DNA of 64,000 nt, taken from Microcaldota archaeon. Its GTDB lineage: Archaea > Micrarchaeota > Micrarchaeia > Micrarchaeales > Micrarchaeaceae. The stretch is taken from NCBI GenBank assembly GCA_021801355.1, contig JAJYYB010000005.1, positions 62,001 through 126,000 of the forward strand. The letters run 5' to 3'. The notes beneath the pieces were generated by a model. That model had not been told where the DNA came from and made no database searches. It saw only the letters and a program-made list of their open reading frames with translations. Both the position numbers and the translations under genes were made by a program. Below are positions 42,924 through 51,886 of this stretch, piece after piece; position 1 is the stretch's first letter; each line of letters starts with the position of its first letter.

Positions 42924-43565
42924 ATGGGTCTTTTACTAGATATAATCGGCATTGTGATAGTGCTGATACTGGTATTCATAGTAATACTATACAACGGTTT
43001 CGTGCAGAAGAGGAACAGGGTGCAGGATGCATGGGCGCAGATCGAGGTTCAACTGAAGAGGAGATACGACCTGATACCTAACCTGATAGAGACAGTCAAG
43101 GGCTATGCCAAATACGAGAAGAGCGTCTTCACGCAGGTCACGCAGCTCAGAAGCTCCCTGGTTACCGGCTCGGTCCAGGACAAGGCCCAGGCGAACAACA
43201 TGCTAAGCTCTACGCTGAAGTCCATTTTCGCAGTCGCAGAGAACTATCCGGATCTTAAGGCTTCTGATAACTTCAAGAACCTGCAGCAGCAGCTTGCCGA
43301 TACAGAGGACCGCATAGCTTTCGTAAGGACTTCATACAACGATTACGTGCTCGACTACAACAATGCGCTACAGGAGTTTCCTGGCAACGTATTCGCTGGC
43401 ATGCTCAACTTCCAGAAGGGTGACTTCTTCCAGGCCCCTCCTGAGGCAGAACAGCCGGTCAAGGTCGACTTCAGCGACCTAGGCGGATCCCAGCAGACAC
43501 AGCCGTCCGCTCCGGCATCTTCAAGGAAGGGTGCGAAGAAGCCCAAGGCCCCGCCATCGAGCTAG
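42924..43565 (+). CDS. lemA: LemA-family membrane protein
   Basis: The 213-residue protein begins with one membrane helix (LLLDIIGIVIVLILVFIVILYNGFV), followed by the LemA signature QKRNRVQDAWAQIEVQLKRRYDLIPNLIETVKGYAKYEK and helices through AFVRTSYNDYVLDYNNALQEFPGN. A Pro/Ser/Lys-rich tail closes it. LemA commonly occurs with HtpX. The next gene, 16 bp downstream, is HtpX, so the pair is probably a membrane quality-control operon. Confidence 0.93.
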   Translation: MGLLLDIIGIVIVLILVFIVILYNGFVQKRNRVQDAWAQIEVQLKRRYDLIPNLIETVKGYAKYEKSVFTQVTQLRSSLVTGSVQDKAQANNMLSSTLKSIFAVAENYPDLKASDNFKNLQQQLADTEDRIAFVRTSYNDYVLDYNNALQEFPGNVFAGMLNFQKGDFFQAPPEAEQPVKVDFSDLGGSQQTQPSAPASSRKGAKKPKAPPSS

Positions 43566-43580
43566 CTAAAGTGAAAATAA

Positions 43581-44486
43581 ATGGCTAGCTTCTTCGATGA
43601 AATAGCAAGGAACAGGCTAAAGTCGATAATACTGATGCTACTATTCGGAGTGCTGTTCACTTTCATAATATTCTTCGTAGTTCTGTTGCTTGGCGGTGGC
43701 ATAGCCGGACTCTTCGTAGGCGCAGCGCTTGTGTTGCTGTATGCGTTGTTCGTATACTTCACTGGCGACAAGCTTGTGCTGAAGATGTCTCACGCCAAGG
43801 AAGCCGACAAGAACGATTACTCAGTGCTATACGGCATAGTTGAGGGCATTACCTCCGCAGCTCTGCTGCCAATGCCAAAAGTTTACATAATAGATGATCC
43901 TAACCCGAACGCATTCGCTACGGGGCGGAACAAGAAAATATCTGCAATAGCCGTTACCACAGGCCTGCTCAGTATGATGAACAAGAGGGAGATAGAGGGC
44001 GTAATAGCACACGAGACATCACACATAAGCAATAATGACATACAGTTCATGATGATTGCGGTTATCTTCGCAGGCGCGATAGGCATAGCTGCAGCTTTCA
44101 TAAGGACAATGTTCTTCTTCGGTGGCATGCCAATAGGGGGCCGCGGCCGTGGAAACTCCGGCATCATACTCCTAATAGGTCTTATAGTTGGCCTTCTCGC
44201 ACCTTTGTTTGCGATGCTCATAAGGCTTGCCATATCAAGGAGGCGCGAGTACATGGCAGACGCAAACGGCGCCAGGCTGATCAGGGATCCTCAGGGCCTC
44301 GCCTCGGCTCTCAAAAAGATACAGGCTTATACGGCAAAGCCGGCAGCCAGGCCTGTTAAGAACGCGAATGAGATAAGCGCACCGCTGTACTTCTCAAACC
44401 CGCTCAACGGAAAGAGTGTAAGCAACCTCTTCTCAACGCATCCTCCGATAGACGAGAGGATAAAGAGGTTGGAAAGCATGTATTGA
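43581..44486 (+). CDS. htpX: HtpX-like M48 membrane metallopeptidase
   Basis: The 301-residue protein has the zinc motif HETSH in VIAHETSHISNND, a third ligand Glu in RREYMADANGARL, and four membrane helices (two N-terminal, two after the zinc motif). It degrades misfolded membrane proteins at the cytosolic face. All catalytic residues are intact. It is the second gene of the lemA-htpX pair. Confidence 0.95.
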   Translation: MASFFDEIARNRLKSIILMLLFGVLFTFIIFFVVLLLGGGIAGLFVGAALVLLYALFVYFTGDKLVLKMSHAKEADKNDYSVLYGIVEGITSAALLPMPKVYIIDDPNPNAFATGRNKKISAIAVTTGLLSMMNKREIEGVIAHETSHISNNDIQFMMIAVIFAGAIGIAAAFIRTMFFFGGMPIGGRGRGNSGIILLIGLIVGLLAPLFAMLIRLAISRRREYMADANGARLIRDPQGLASALKKIQAYTAKPAARPVKNANEISAPLYFSNPLNGKSVSNLFSTHPPIDERIKRLESMY

Positions 44487-44530
44487 GCAATTCGCATAAC
44501 AATATATTCGTTCGCTGCTAAAACGAATTA

Positions 44531-45400
44531 GTGACATATTTGATCCTCATACTACTCTTCCTTGAGATTTTAATAGCTAGCATTGTGGCCGGGTTCTTTG
44601 GGGCAATAGCGGGGCTGGGCGGGAGCATAGTAATAATCCCTGTGCTGACGCTTCTCTTTGGGTATCCTATCGTATACGCGACAGGGGCTGGCCTGGTGGC
44701 GACTATCGCCACCTCGAGCAGTTCTGCGAGCTACTATGTGAAGAACAAGATCTCCAACATAAAGATAGGCATGTCGCTCGAGATAGCGACCACCGCAGGC
44801 GCGATAATAGGTGCATTGATATCGGCGTTCCTTTACGCTAGCCATCTCACATACCTGATATTCATAACGTTCGGGATAGTCCTGATACTCACCATAATAC
44901 CAAACCTCAGCAGGCTTTCATTGGAAAAATTTGAGAGGGTGGCAGCAAAGCCCGACTGGTCCACCGAATTCTTCCAGTTGCGCGGCGAATATTTCGACCC
45001 ACAACTCAACAGTAATATAACCTATATGGGGGTCAGGTGGTGGCTTGGCGAAGCAATCATGTTCGTTGCAGGCGTGCTCTCCGGCCTTCTAGGCATAGGT
45101 TCCGGCGTGCTCAAGGTTCTTGGCATGGATGGTGCAATGAAGCTGCCGATAAAAGTCACTACCACAACAAGCAACTTCATGATAGGCGTTACTGCGGCAA
45201 CCGGCAGTGCGATATACTGGTCACTCGGTTACATACAGCCTTTTGCTGCGGCTTCAACTGCCATAGGCGTTGTGATAGGTTCATACTTTGGCTCTAAGTT
45301 GCTGCCAAACATGCACGGTAACAGCATAAGAATCATATTTCTGGTCATACTAGGCTTCGGCGGCATAGAAATGATATTAAGAGGGTTTGGGGTGGCATAA
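44531..45400 (+). CDS. TauE/SafE-family anion exporter
   Basis: The 289-residue protein begins at GTG 44531 and has eight membrane helices in two halves. Each half carries the TauE/SafE motif: FFGAIAGLGGSIVIIPVLTLL and SGLLGIGSGVLKVLGM. It is a transporter of sulfite, sulfonates or related organic anions across the membrane. The DUF1634 gene begins exactly at its last base, so they are co-translated. Confidence 0.88.
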   Translation: MTYLILILLFLEILIASIVAGFFGAIAGLGGSIVIIPVLTLLFGYPIVYATGAGLVATIATSSSSASYYVKNKISNIKIGMSLEIATTAGAIIGALISAFLYASHLTYLIFITFGIVLILTIIPNLSRLSLEKFERVAAKPDWSTEFFQLRGEYFDPQLNSNITYMGVRWWLGEAIMFVAGVLSGLLGIGSGVLKVLGMDGAMKLPIKVTTTTSNFMIGVTAATGSAIYWSLGYIQPFAAASTAIGVVIGSYFGSKLLPNMHGNSIRIIFLVILGFGGIEMILRGFGVA

Positions 45401-45801
45401 TGACTATAGAGAATGTTATGAGCATGGGGCTAAAGATCGGGGTTACTATCAGCGTACTCCTAATAATGTTCGGCGTAGTCTTGCTGTTCTCAGAATCAAG
45501 CAGCGGCAGTCTATCAATAAATACCATAGCGCTAAGCAATTCTTCCGTTAATTCCGCGTCGTTTAGCCTTGGCTCTGTTATCAAAGATACGATGCGGTTA
45601 CAGGGTCTTGGATTCATATTCCTGGGGCTTGCAGTACTCATAGCAACTCCTGTAGTAAGAGTTATACTATCCATACTGTTTTTCGTAGAAGAGGAGAATT
45701 GGCTATACGTATTTATAACGATCCTGGTGCTTTTCAATCTCCTCTTCGCCATACTTATAGTTCCCAGCCTAATAAGCACAAAGGTCGTGGTGCCTAGTTA
45801 A
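45400..45801 (+). CDS. DUF1634 membrane protein, TauE partner
   Basis: The 133-residue protein has three membrane helices (GLKIGVTISVLLIMFGVVLLF; GLGFIFLGLAVLIATPVVRVILSILFFV; YVFITILVLFNLLFAILIVPSL). DUF1634 proteins are almost always encoded next to TauE/SafE transporters. The ATG overlaps the TauE stop by one base, which is the expected coupling. Function is unknown beyond this association. Confidence 0.8.
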   Translation: MTIENVMSMGLKIGVTISVLLIMFGVVLLFSESSSGSLSINTIALSNSSVNSASFSLGSVIKDTMRLQGLGFIFLGLAVLIATPVVRVILSILFFVEEENWLYVFITILVLFNLLFAILIVPSLISTKVVVPS

Positions 45802-45822
45802 ACCATAAGAAAGTCGCTTTCG

Positions 45823-46551
45823 CTATACGCTTAGCGGTTTTACTCCGAGGTACCTGTGCCTGCCCATAATCGAGGCTTCAAAAGTCCGGCTGTCGAATCC
45901 TGCGTCCTTCATTATCTGTACGAACTTGTCCTTCTCGAATAACCCGAGTTCCTGGACATCCACGTAGTAGTCTATCCCCCTATTGGCTTCGGCTACAAGA
46001 TAATGCTCTTCTAGGATAGATACGTTACCACGTATCCTTGAAAAGCCGAGCCTGGCTATCTTTAGCCCTTCAAGCTCGGAGGTCCTGAGGTGCACCTTGC
46101 CGACCTTGAACTGTTTTCTGGTAAACCAGCCATCTATTATCAGCACGCCGCCTGGCTTTAGCATGTTGTAAAAATTTGCTATTGTCATCTTCAATTTTGC
46201 ATATGTTTTGACATAGCCTATTGCGCTGAACAGTACCACTATAGCGTCGAACTTAGCGCCTAAACTTAAGCTCATCATGTCGCCTCTGATGAACTTAACG
46301 CCCTTCACCCTGTCCCTCGCTATCCGCAGCATCTCTTCATTAAGATCCACGCCTGTGCAATCGAAAGATTTCTTGAGGTATAAAAGATGCCTCCCTGTCC
46401 CACAACCTACGTCCAGTAACGAATTGCCATCAGATTTCTTATACTTCCTTATGAGCGCGTTCAGTTCCAGAGCTTCATTTCTGTAGTCCTTAAAAGAGTA
46501 GATCGTATCATAATACTTGGCTAACTCCTTGTACTGTTTCATTGTGCCCAT
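45823..46551 (-). CDS. Class I SAM-dependent methyltransferase
   Basis: The 242-residue protein starts at ATG 46551. SAM motif I is LLDVGCGTGRHLLYL; motif II is FDCTGVDLNEEMLRIA, motif III FDAIVVLFSAIGYV and motif IV MLKPGGVLIIDGWF. The C-terminal part includes a two-stranded insertion. No substrate is predictable; the sequence resembles general methyltransferase type 11/25. Divergent from the triosephosphate isomerase gene, whose start lies about 50 bp away, so the promoters overlap. Confidence 0.85.
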   Translation of the reverse strand: MGTMKQYKELAKYYDTIYSFKDYRNEALELNALIRKYKKSDGNSLLDVGCGTGRHLLYLKKSFDCTGVDLNEEMLRIARDRVKGVKFIRGDMMSLSLGAKFDAIVVLFSAIGYVKTYAKLKMTIANFYNMLKPGGVLIIDGWFTRKQFKVGKVHLRTSELEGLKIARLGFSRIRGNVSILEEHYLVAEANRGIDYYVDVQELGLFEKDKFVQIMKDAGFDSRTFEASIMGRHRYLGVKPLSV

Positions 46552-46599
46552 TGCATCACCACAATAAGATAACATGTCATTTCTTTATGTTTATTAAGT

Positions 46600-47427
46600 T
46601 TGCTTGACATTAATAAATCGGATGATTATCTGTCCAAAGGCAATAACACAGTAGTATGCAACTGGAAGGCGTACCTCGGCGTCCAGGAATCGATAGATCT
46701 AGCATCGGCACTTTCTAAGTGGTCTAGAGAAAACGAGCATTCCTCTGATATAATAGTATCACCATCCCATGCATCTCTTTATCCTGTAGCAAAACTGCTT
46801 GAAGGCGCTGGAATAAGCTTATGCGCCCAGAACATTGATATCGAGAAGCCCGGAGCCTATACCGGTGCGCTATCCGCGGACCTATTAGAGGAGATAAGGT
46901 GCAAGTATGTTATGCTGGGGCATTCGGAGATACGCTCAGGCAAATCATTGGGCGTGCCAGAAGACGATTCCCTCATATCCAAAAAGTTTGCAGTCTGCAT
47001 GCGCGGCAAACTCAATCCTATACTATGCATAGGCGAAACGATGCAGGAGAGGAGCTCCGGTAAGACGCTTGAAGTACTGAAACGCCAAACATTGGTCGGC
47101 ATGGGAAAAATGCCCGATAAGATTCCTGCATCAAAAACGATTTACTTAGCATACGAGCCGGTTTGGGCGATAAGCTCCAATAAGACAAAAGAGACAGCCA
47201 TACCAGATCAGATAAACAAGATTGTGACGAAGCTGCTCGATGCGGTAGAGAAGGAGTCCGGCACTAATATCTTGTCGCGTATAAAGATACTTTATGGAGG
47301 CAGTGTTGATTCAAGAAACATAGCATCATATGCCAGCCAAAGCGAAATAGACGGTGTGCTTATAGGCGGAATGAGCACGAGCATCTCAAAGATTACTGCC
47401 ATGCTAAAAGAAATAGAGGCTAAGTGA
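46600..47427 (+). CDS. tpiA: Triosephosphate isomerase, bacterial/eukaryotic-type length
   Basis: About 270 residues: catalytic Lys in CNWKAY, electrophilic His in LGHSEIR, and Glu in AYEPVWAI with loop 6 modified (SSNKTKETA instead of GTGKTATP). The phosphate loop GGSV and LIGGMS follow. It interconverts dihydroxyacetone phosphate and glyceraldehyde 3-phosphate. Archaeal TIMs are about 225 residues and read YEPPELIGTG; this one has the longer bacterial form, suggesting acquisition by transfer. The only in-frame start is TTG 46600; no ATG is available until well inside the protein. Confidence 0.9.
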   Translation: MLDINKSDDYLSKGNNTVVCNWKAYLGVQESIDLASALSKWSRENEHSSDIIVSPSHASLYPVAKLLEGAGISLCAQNIDIEKPGAYTGALSADLLEEIRCKYVMLGHSEIRSGKSLGVPEDDSLISKKFAVCMRGKLNPILCIGETMQERSSGKTLEVLKRQTLVGMGKMPDKIPASKTIYLAYEPVWAISSNKTKETAIPDQINKIVTKLLDAVEKESGTNILSRIKILYGGSVDSRNIASYASQSEIDGVLIGGMSTSISKITAMLKEIEAK

Positions 47428-47680
47428 TCGGAAGCGGCATCTTGCGCTTCCGCAGTAGCTCTTCCTCCTCCACGCTCAGCTTTATCGATAACCCGCTCTG
47501 CTTTTTAACAAGGTAATTCAAGTGGTTAAGGTAGCACGCGTACGCATCCTTATTCCCCTTGCTGATCTCATACCTGTATATCTTGCATAAGTTGCACTCA
47601 TGGATTCTTTTCGGGGTTGAATCCGATCCGTAAATCTGTATTATTACGTCCCTATTCTTGTTTGCAGCCAAAGCCTTCAC
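47420..47680 (-). CDS. Small hypothetical protein
   Basis: The 86-residue protein starts at GTG 47680. It has a CNLC motif and a third Cys (AYACYLNHLNYL) that could bind a metal. No family is recognised. Its 3' end overlaps the end of tpiA by 8 bp, convergent. Confidence 0.5.
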   Translation of the reverse strand: MKALAANKNRDVIIQIYGSDSTPKRIHECNLCKIYRYEISKGNKDAYACYLNHLNYLVKKQSGLSIKLSVEEEELLRKRKMPLPIT

Positions 47681-47816
47681 TAAAATTTAGTATTGGTGTG
47701 CTGTTAATATAACTGTTTAGTTGCATGCCGAAACGCTTAAAAGCAGTTTATGCGCCCAACCTTGCGTAAGCCAGATTTAACTGTTTCCGAAGCTACCCGA
47801 AGACAAGGCCGATAAT

Positions 47817-48080
47817 GTGGATATATCTCTAATAACTACGATAATAGGTCTAATGGCCGGTTCATTGACCACGTTCTCATATTTGCCACAGCTGATAAAG
47901 GCCATAAAAACCAAATCCACGAAGGACCTTTCCACTCACTGGCTGTATGCGCTTACAATCGGCCTTTTCTTCTGGATAGCGTATGGTTATCTCATATCTT
48001 CAATACCAGTTGTATTGTTCAATGTGATATTGGCTTTCATAACAATCTGGCTTTTAGTACTTAAGGCGAAATACAAGTGA
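47817..48080 (+). CDS. SemiSWEET/PQ-loop membrane protein
   Basis: The 87-residue protein starts at GTG 47817 (an ATG two bases upstream is out of frame). It has three membrane helices and one PQ loop: TFSYLPQLIKAIKTKSTKDLSTHWLYALTIGLFFWIAYG. This is the SemiSWEET half-transporter, which dimerises to move sugars. It lies between tpiA/hypothetical and mevalonate kinase. Confidence 0.88.
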   Translation: MDISLITTIIGLMAGSLTTFSYLPQLIKAIKTKSTKDLSTHWLYALTIGLFFWIAYGYLISSIPVVLFNVILAFITIWLLVLKAKYK

Positions 48081-48163
48081 AACTGACGGTCTTAGGATTC
48101 GCAGATAAGTCTCCAAGCGAATCGTATCAATAAATAATAATATTGCGCCTCGAAGGAATAAGC

Positions 48164-49201
48164 ATGGAAGTTAAAGCCCCAGGCGTGGTCAAACTACTTG
48201 GCGAACACGCCGTAGTATACGGGAAACTGGCTTTGGCGGTAGCAATAGACGTTTACGCAAAAGTGTCAGTAGAGCAGAACGGCACGAGCGGCATTGAAAT
48301 AGTGCTCTCCGATCTTGGGAACCGATCAATGGAATTCAAGGAGGACGAACTGGAAGAACTTTTCGTGAGTTTCAAAGCGAGGTCGAGCCTGAAGGAATAC
48401 ATCGAACAGAATTCGGCAATATGGCCGGCGATTCTTCCTTACGCCACGATAACATCAAGGCTTATCTCACAACTTCACTTAAAGACAGGCGGGCTGCGCC
48501 TTTCAATAAATTCCGAAATACCTGTTCGGAAGGGCTTTGCAAGCAGCGCAGCCTGTTCCGCTGCATTTACTGTCGCGCTCCTTAATGCCTCAAAAGCTAG
48601 CGTAGACGACCGCACGGTGATCGAGCTTGCGAGGGATGGCGATCGTGTCATACATCAAAGCGAGGGTGCCGGGGCGATAGATGTAAGCACGTCATATTAC
48701 GGGGGATACGTGAGCTACAGCAATTCAACCGGAGCACGTAAAGAGGAAATAGAGGCACAGATACCCCTCCTTCTGGTGGATACGGGCCCTAAGAAAAGCA
48801 CCGCAGAAATGGTAGGCAAGGTAGCCGAGCTTTACAAGGATGACAAGGCCAATACCGAAAGCATGCTGAACGAGTTGGAAAAATGTTCTATAAATGGGAT
48901 TCGCGCATTGAAGGCAAACGATATGGTAAAACTTGGAAGTTGCATGTTCGAGGCGCATTCTGTACTATCAAAACTTGGCGTATCGAGCGACGGTCTCGAC
49001 AGTTTTGTCGGGTTCGCCAAGCAAAATGGATTTTATGGGGCAAAGCTCAGCGGAGGAGGCGGAGGCGGCGGAGCTATCGGTCTATGTAAGAATCCAGACA
49101 AGATGGCTGCGCTGGCAAGCAAATCAAGATTCGCAGCTTCTAAGATAGCTACAACGATGATCGGGGCAAGGAGCTTCTATTTAAATAAATCAGGTAAATA
49201 A
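48164..49201 (+). CDS. mvk: Mevalonate kinase
   Basis: The 345-residue GHMP kinase (ATG 48164) has the N-terminal motif MEVKAPGVVKLLGEHAVVYGKLALAVAID. The P-loop-like motif is RKGFASSAACSAA and the third GHMP motif is LSGGGGGGGAIG. It phosphorylates mevalonate at C5 for archaeal lipid isoprenoid synthesis. The frame reaches back to 48143, but those residues are less likely. The next gene, 17 bp downstream, is the decarboxylase of the same pathway. Confidence 0.92.
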   Translation: MEVKAPGVVKLLGEHAVVYGKLALAVAIDVYAKVSVEQNGTSGIEIVLSDLGNRSMEFKEDELEELFVSFKARSSLKEYIEQNSAIWPAILPYATITSRLISQLHLKTGGLRLSINSEIPVRKGFASSAACSAAFTVALLNASKASVDDRTVIELARDGDRVIHQSEGAGAIDVSTSYYGGYVSYSNSTGARKEEIEAQIPLLLVDTGPKKSTAEMVGKVAELYKDDKANTESMLNELEKCSINGIRALKANDMVKLGSCMFEAHSVLSKLGVSSDGLDSFVGFAKQNGFYGAKLSGGGGGGGAIGLCKNPDKMAALASKSRFAASKIATTMIGARSFYLNKSGK

Positions 49202-49218
49202 GATTTTAGTGCGATATT

Positions 49219-50277
49219 ATGTTAGATAAGATATATACGGCGCGCGGCTCCCCAAACATCGCACTGATAAAATATTGGGGGCGCAGGGACGACGCCTTGA
49301 ACCTGCCAAATAACTCTTCAATAAGCATGACTTTGGACGATAACCTGAACACCACAACCAGCATAATATTCTCTGATAAGATAAAGTCAGATGCAGTATA
49401 TATAAACGGGTCAAGGCAGGACAGCGGTGCTCTCATGAGCGAGAAGTTGAGCTTCACAATCAGCATAATAAACAAGATGAAAGAGCTGGCAGGCACGAAG
49501 TCTAATTTCTTAATGGTCTCAAAGAATTCGTTTCCATCGGATGTCGGTCTCGCTTCGAGCGCTTCTGGAGCCGCTACGCTTGTTTATGTTGCAAACACAG
49601 CGCTTGAATTGAAGTTGCCGGGGAAGGAGCTCTCAAAAATAGCAAGGCAAATAAGTGGAAGCGCATGCAGGAGCATTTTCGGCGGGATAGTAAGATGGGA
49701 CAGGGGCTTGATGCCGGATGGCTCGGACTCATTCGCCGAGCAGATAGTTCCAAAGGAGTACTGGGCAGACCTTATCGATGTTATAGCGATAACGAGCCAG
49801 TCGAAGAAGAAGGTGCCATCGAGCGAGGGCCATAAGATTACGGTAAAGACGAGCCCGCTATACAGGAATAGGCCTTCATTCGCAGAGGACGGCGTAAAGA
49901 GGTCAATCGATGCGATAAAGAAGAAGGATTTCGACACTCTTGCAGAGCTCATAATGCGTGACAGCAATAACATGCATGCCACCATGCTGGATTCGTGGCC
50001 GCCTATAATGTACCTCAATGACGTTTCAAGAGAGATAATCAATGCGGTTGATGGGCTCAACAAGGCACACGGGCAGAACGTAGCTGCGTACACTTTCGAT
50101 GCAGGGCCAAACGCTCATATAATAACGCTGCAGAAGCATTCCGCAGAAATAAAAGAGGCGCTGTCAAAGATACCAGGCGTCCAAAACGTTATGGTTTCAG
50201 AGATGGGTTCAGGGCCAAGCATTTCTGAGGAGCGCCTCATAAGCGACGAGATGCTGGCTGCCAACGAAACCGCATAA
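49219..50277 (+). CDS. mvaD: Diphosphomevalonate decarboxylase
   Basis: The 352-residue GHMP protein begins with the family hallmark SPNIALIKYWGRRDDALNLPNNSSISMTLDD. LASSASGAATL is the nucleotide loop and SGSACRSIFGGIVRW the substrate region. The catalytic Asp lies in TFDAGPNAHI. It produces isopentenyl diphosphate from mevalonate diphosphate with ATP. A few archaea use this enzyme; others use phosphomevalonate decarboxylase plus isopentenyl phosphate kinase. The sequence fits the classical family; the true substrate (mono- or diphosphate) would need assay. Co-transcribed with mvk. Confidence 0.88.
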   Translation: MLDKIYTARGSPNIALIKYWGRRDDALNLPNNSSISMTLDDNLNTTTSIIFSDKIKSDAVYINGSRQDSGALMSEKLSFTISIINKMKELAGTKSNFLMVSKNSFPSDVGLASSASGAATLVYVANTALELKLPGKELSKIARQISGSACRSIFGGIVRWDRGLMPDGSDSFAEQIVPKEYWADLIDVIAITSQSKKKVPSSEGHKITVKTSPLYRNRPSFAEDGVKRSIDAIKKKDFDTLAELIMRDSNNMHATMLDSWPPIMYLNDVSREIINAVDGLNKAHGQNVAAYTFDAGPNAHIITLQKHSAEIKEALSKIPGVQNVMVSEMGSGPSISEERLISDEMLAANETA

Positions 50278-50281
50278 CGGG

Positions 50282-51208
50282 CTACGGTACTATGAGGGTG
50301 CCCGATTTCCTCTCAAGTATATCGTCGAGCTTGAAAAGGTTCCCGATGTAAGCCTCTTTTCCTCCGTTTTCTATGAATTTTATGCAAGCTTCAACCTTTG
50401 GCTTTATGCTGCCGCTCTGGAAAGAATCGAGCGATTTTGAAAGTTCGCCAGCCTTTATCTTGATAATTTTGGAGTCCTTATCGTAATAGTCCCTGTAAAC
50501 GTACTCTGCATCCGTTAAGATTATCAGCTTATCCGCCCCAAGCTCGTCTGCTATAACCTGGCTTGTTAGGTCCTTGTCTATTACGGCGCTCACTCCTTCA
50601 ATGATGTTTTTACTCTTGGCTACCGGTATGCCGCCTCCGCCGCCTGCTATAACCACTCTGCCATCGTCCAATAGCCGCCTTATCGCATCAATTTCCATTA
50701 TCTCCAATGGTTTAGGTGATGCCACAACGCGCCTATAAGAGCCTCCTTGCTCCACATAATCGAATTTTCCTTCCTTTAACTTCCCATCCAACTCGTCTTT
50801 AGAATAAAACGGGCCCACGGGCTTAGACGGCCTGCTGAAAGCAGCATCCTTAGCATCAACCAATACGTGCGTAAGTATAACTCCTACGCCTATCTTAACC
50901 CTTTTTCTCTTGAGTTCATTTGCTATGGCGGATTCCAGCATGCTTCCCACGAAAGCCTGCGTCTCAGCCGTGAGTATATGCAAAGGGAGCGGCGATACTG
51001 ACGCGCCCGCATACTCGTTCCTTAAAAGCTCCTCCCCTACTTGGGGGCCGTTCCCATGAGTTATAACGAGCTTTATCTTTCGCCTAGAGATCAGCGAAGC
51101 GATGCTTTTTGCCGATTCCTTAACATTCTTGTATTGGTTGGAAAAGCTGGCCTCTTCGCCACGCTTAAGTATTGCGTTACCGCCCAGCGCAAGCACGACA
51201 ACCTCCAT
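50282..51208 (-). CDS. arcC: Carbamate kinase
   Basis: From ATG 51208 the 308-residue protein (family usual ~310) has ALGGNAILKRGE, VITHGNGPQVG, KPVGPFY, VVASPKPLEIMEI, VIAGGGGGIPV and DKDLTSQVIADELGADKLIILTDAEYV, the amino-acid-kinase-fold carbamate kinase signature. It makes ATP from carbamoyl phosphate, or the reverse. The longer frame up to 51376 is a hydrophobic run that overlaps the divergent HAD gene and is not credible. No arginine deiminase or ornithine carbamoyltransferase is nearby. The 3' end is convergent with mvaD, 5 bp away. Confidence 0.92.
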   Translation of the reverse strand: MEVVVLALGGNAILKRGEEASFSNQYKNVKESAKSIASLISRRKIKLVITHGNGPQVGEELLRNEYAGASVSPLPLHILTAETQAFVGSMLESAIANELKRKRVKIGVGVILTHVLVDAKDAAFSRPSKPVGPFYSKDELDGKLKEGKFDYVEQGGSYRRVVASPKPLEIMEIDAIRRLLDDGRVVIAGGGGGIPVAKSKNIIEGVSAVIDKDLTSQVIADELGADKLIILTDAEYVYRDYYDKDSKIIKIKAGELSKSLDSFQSGSIKPKVEACIKFIENGGKEAYIGNLFKLDDILERKSGTLIVP

Positions 51209-51284
51209 AAGCTCACTATAATCGCAAATAAATATAACTCTAATAAGCAGTAGGCTATAAAGTCTTATACCAAAGAGATGCCGC

Positions 51285-51881
51285 ATGATTAAACTAATAA
51301 TATTCGATGTCGGAGGAGTAATAATACACTTCAATGACGAGCTATATAAACACGATATAACAAAAAGGTTCGGCATAAGCTACTCCGCCCTGTCAAAAGT
51401 CATCGATCCGTTGCTTTCCGAAATGGACGTTGGCGGAGCCTCGCTAGCGCAACTTGAAAGCGCAATGCACAAGAAGTTCGGCCTGAGCAAAAAGGATCTG
51501 GCCTGGAACGAGACCTACCAGAAAATCGCAAGAGTGGACTACAAGATGATAAGCCTGATAAGGAGGCTGTCCAAGAGGTATAAGATAGCCATGTTGACCA
51601 ACACGTGCAGGAGCCGGTACGTTTACTCGCTCAACAGGTTCATAGATAAGGATATCTTCCACGGTAGGTTCGCTTCGTGCTACCTCCGCATGAGGAAACC
51701 AGATAAACAGATATTCGATCACGTGATTAGTATGATGGGCTGCGGCCCTGACGAAGCGCTGTTCATAGACAATATGAAAACAAACATCAACGGCGCAGTA
51801 AAGGCAGGGATAAAAGGGGTACTGTTCACGGATCAGGAGAAGTTACTTAAGGACCTCAAGAGGCTGGGGATAAAGGCATAA
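51285..51881 (+). CDS. HAD-superfamily hydrolase
   Basis: The 198-residue protein has motif I FDVGGVIIHF (nucleophile Asp; the second catalytic Asp of DxD is Gly, as in the D-x-G HAD subset), motif II MLTNTC, motif III RMRKPDKQIF and motif IV LFIDNMKTNINGAVKAGIKGVLF. This resembles the HAD-IA/epoxide-hydrolase N-terminal type. Substrate unknown. It is separated from the proline dehydrogenase gene by 5 bp. Confidence 0.85.
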   Translation: MIKLIIFDVGGVIIHFNDELYKHDITKRFGISYSALSKVIDPLLSEMDVGGASLAQLESAMHKKFGLSKKDLAWNETYQKIARVDYKMISLIRRLSKRYKIAMLTNTCRSRYVYSLNRFIDKDIFHGRFASCYLRMRKPDKQIFDHVISMMGCGPDEALFIDNMKTNINGAVKAGIKGVLFTDQEKLLKDLKRLGIKA

Positions 51882-51886
51882 AAGGC

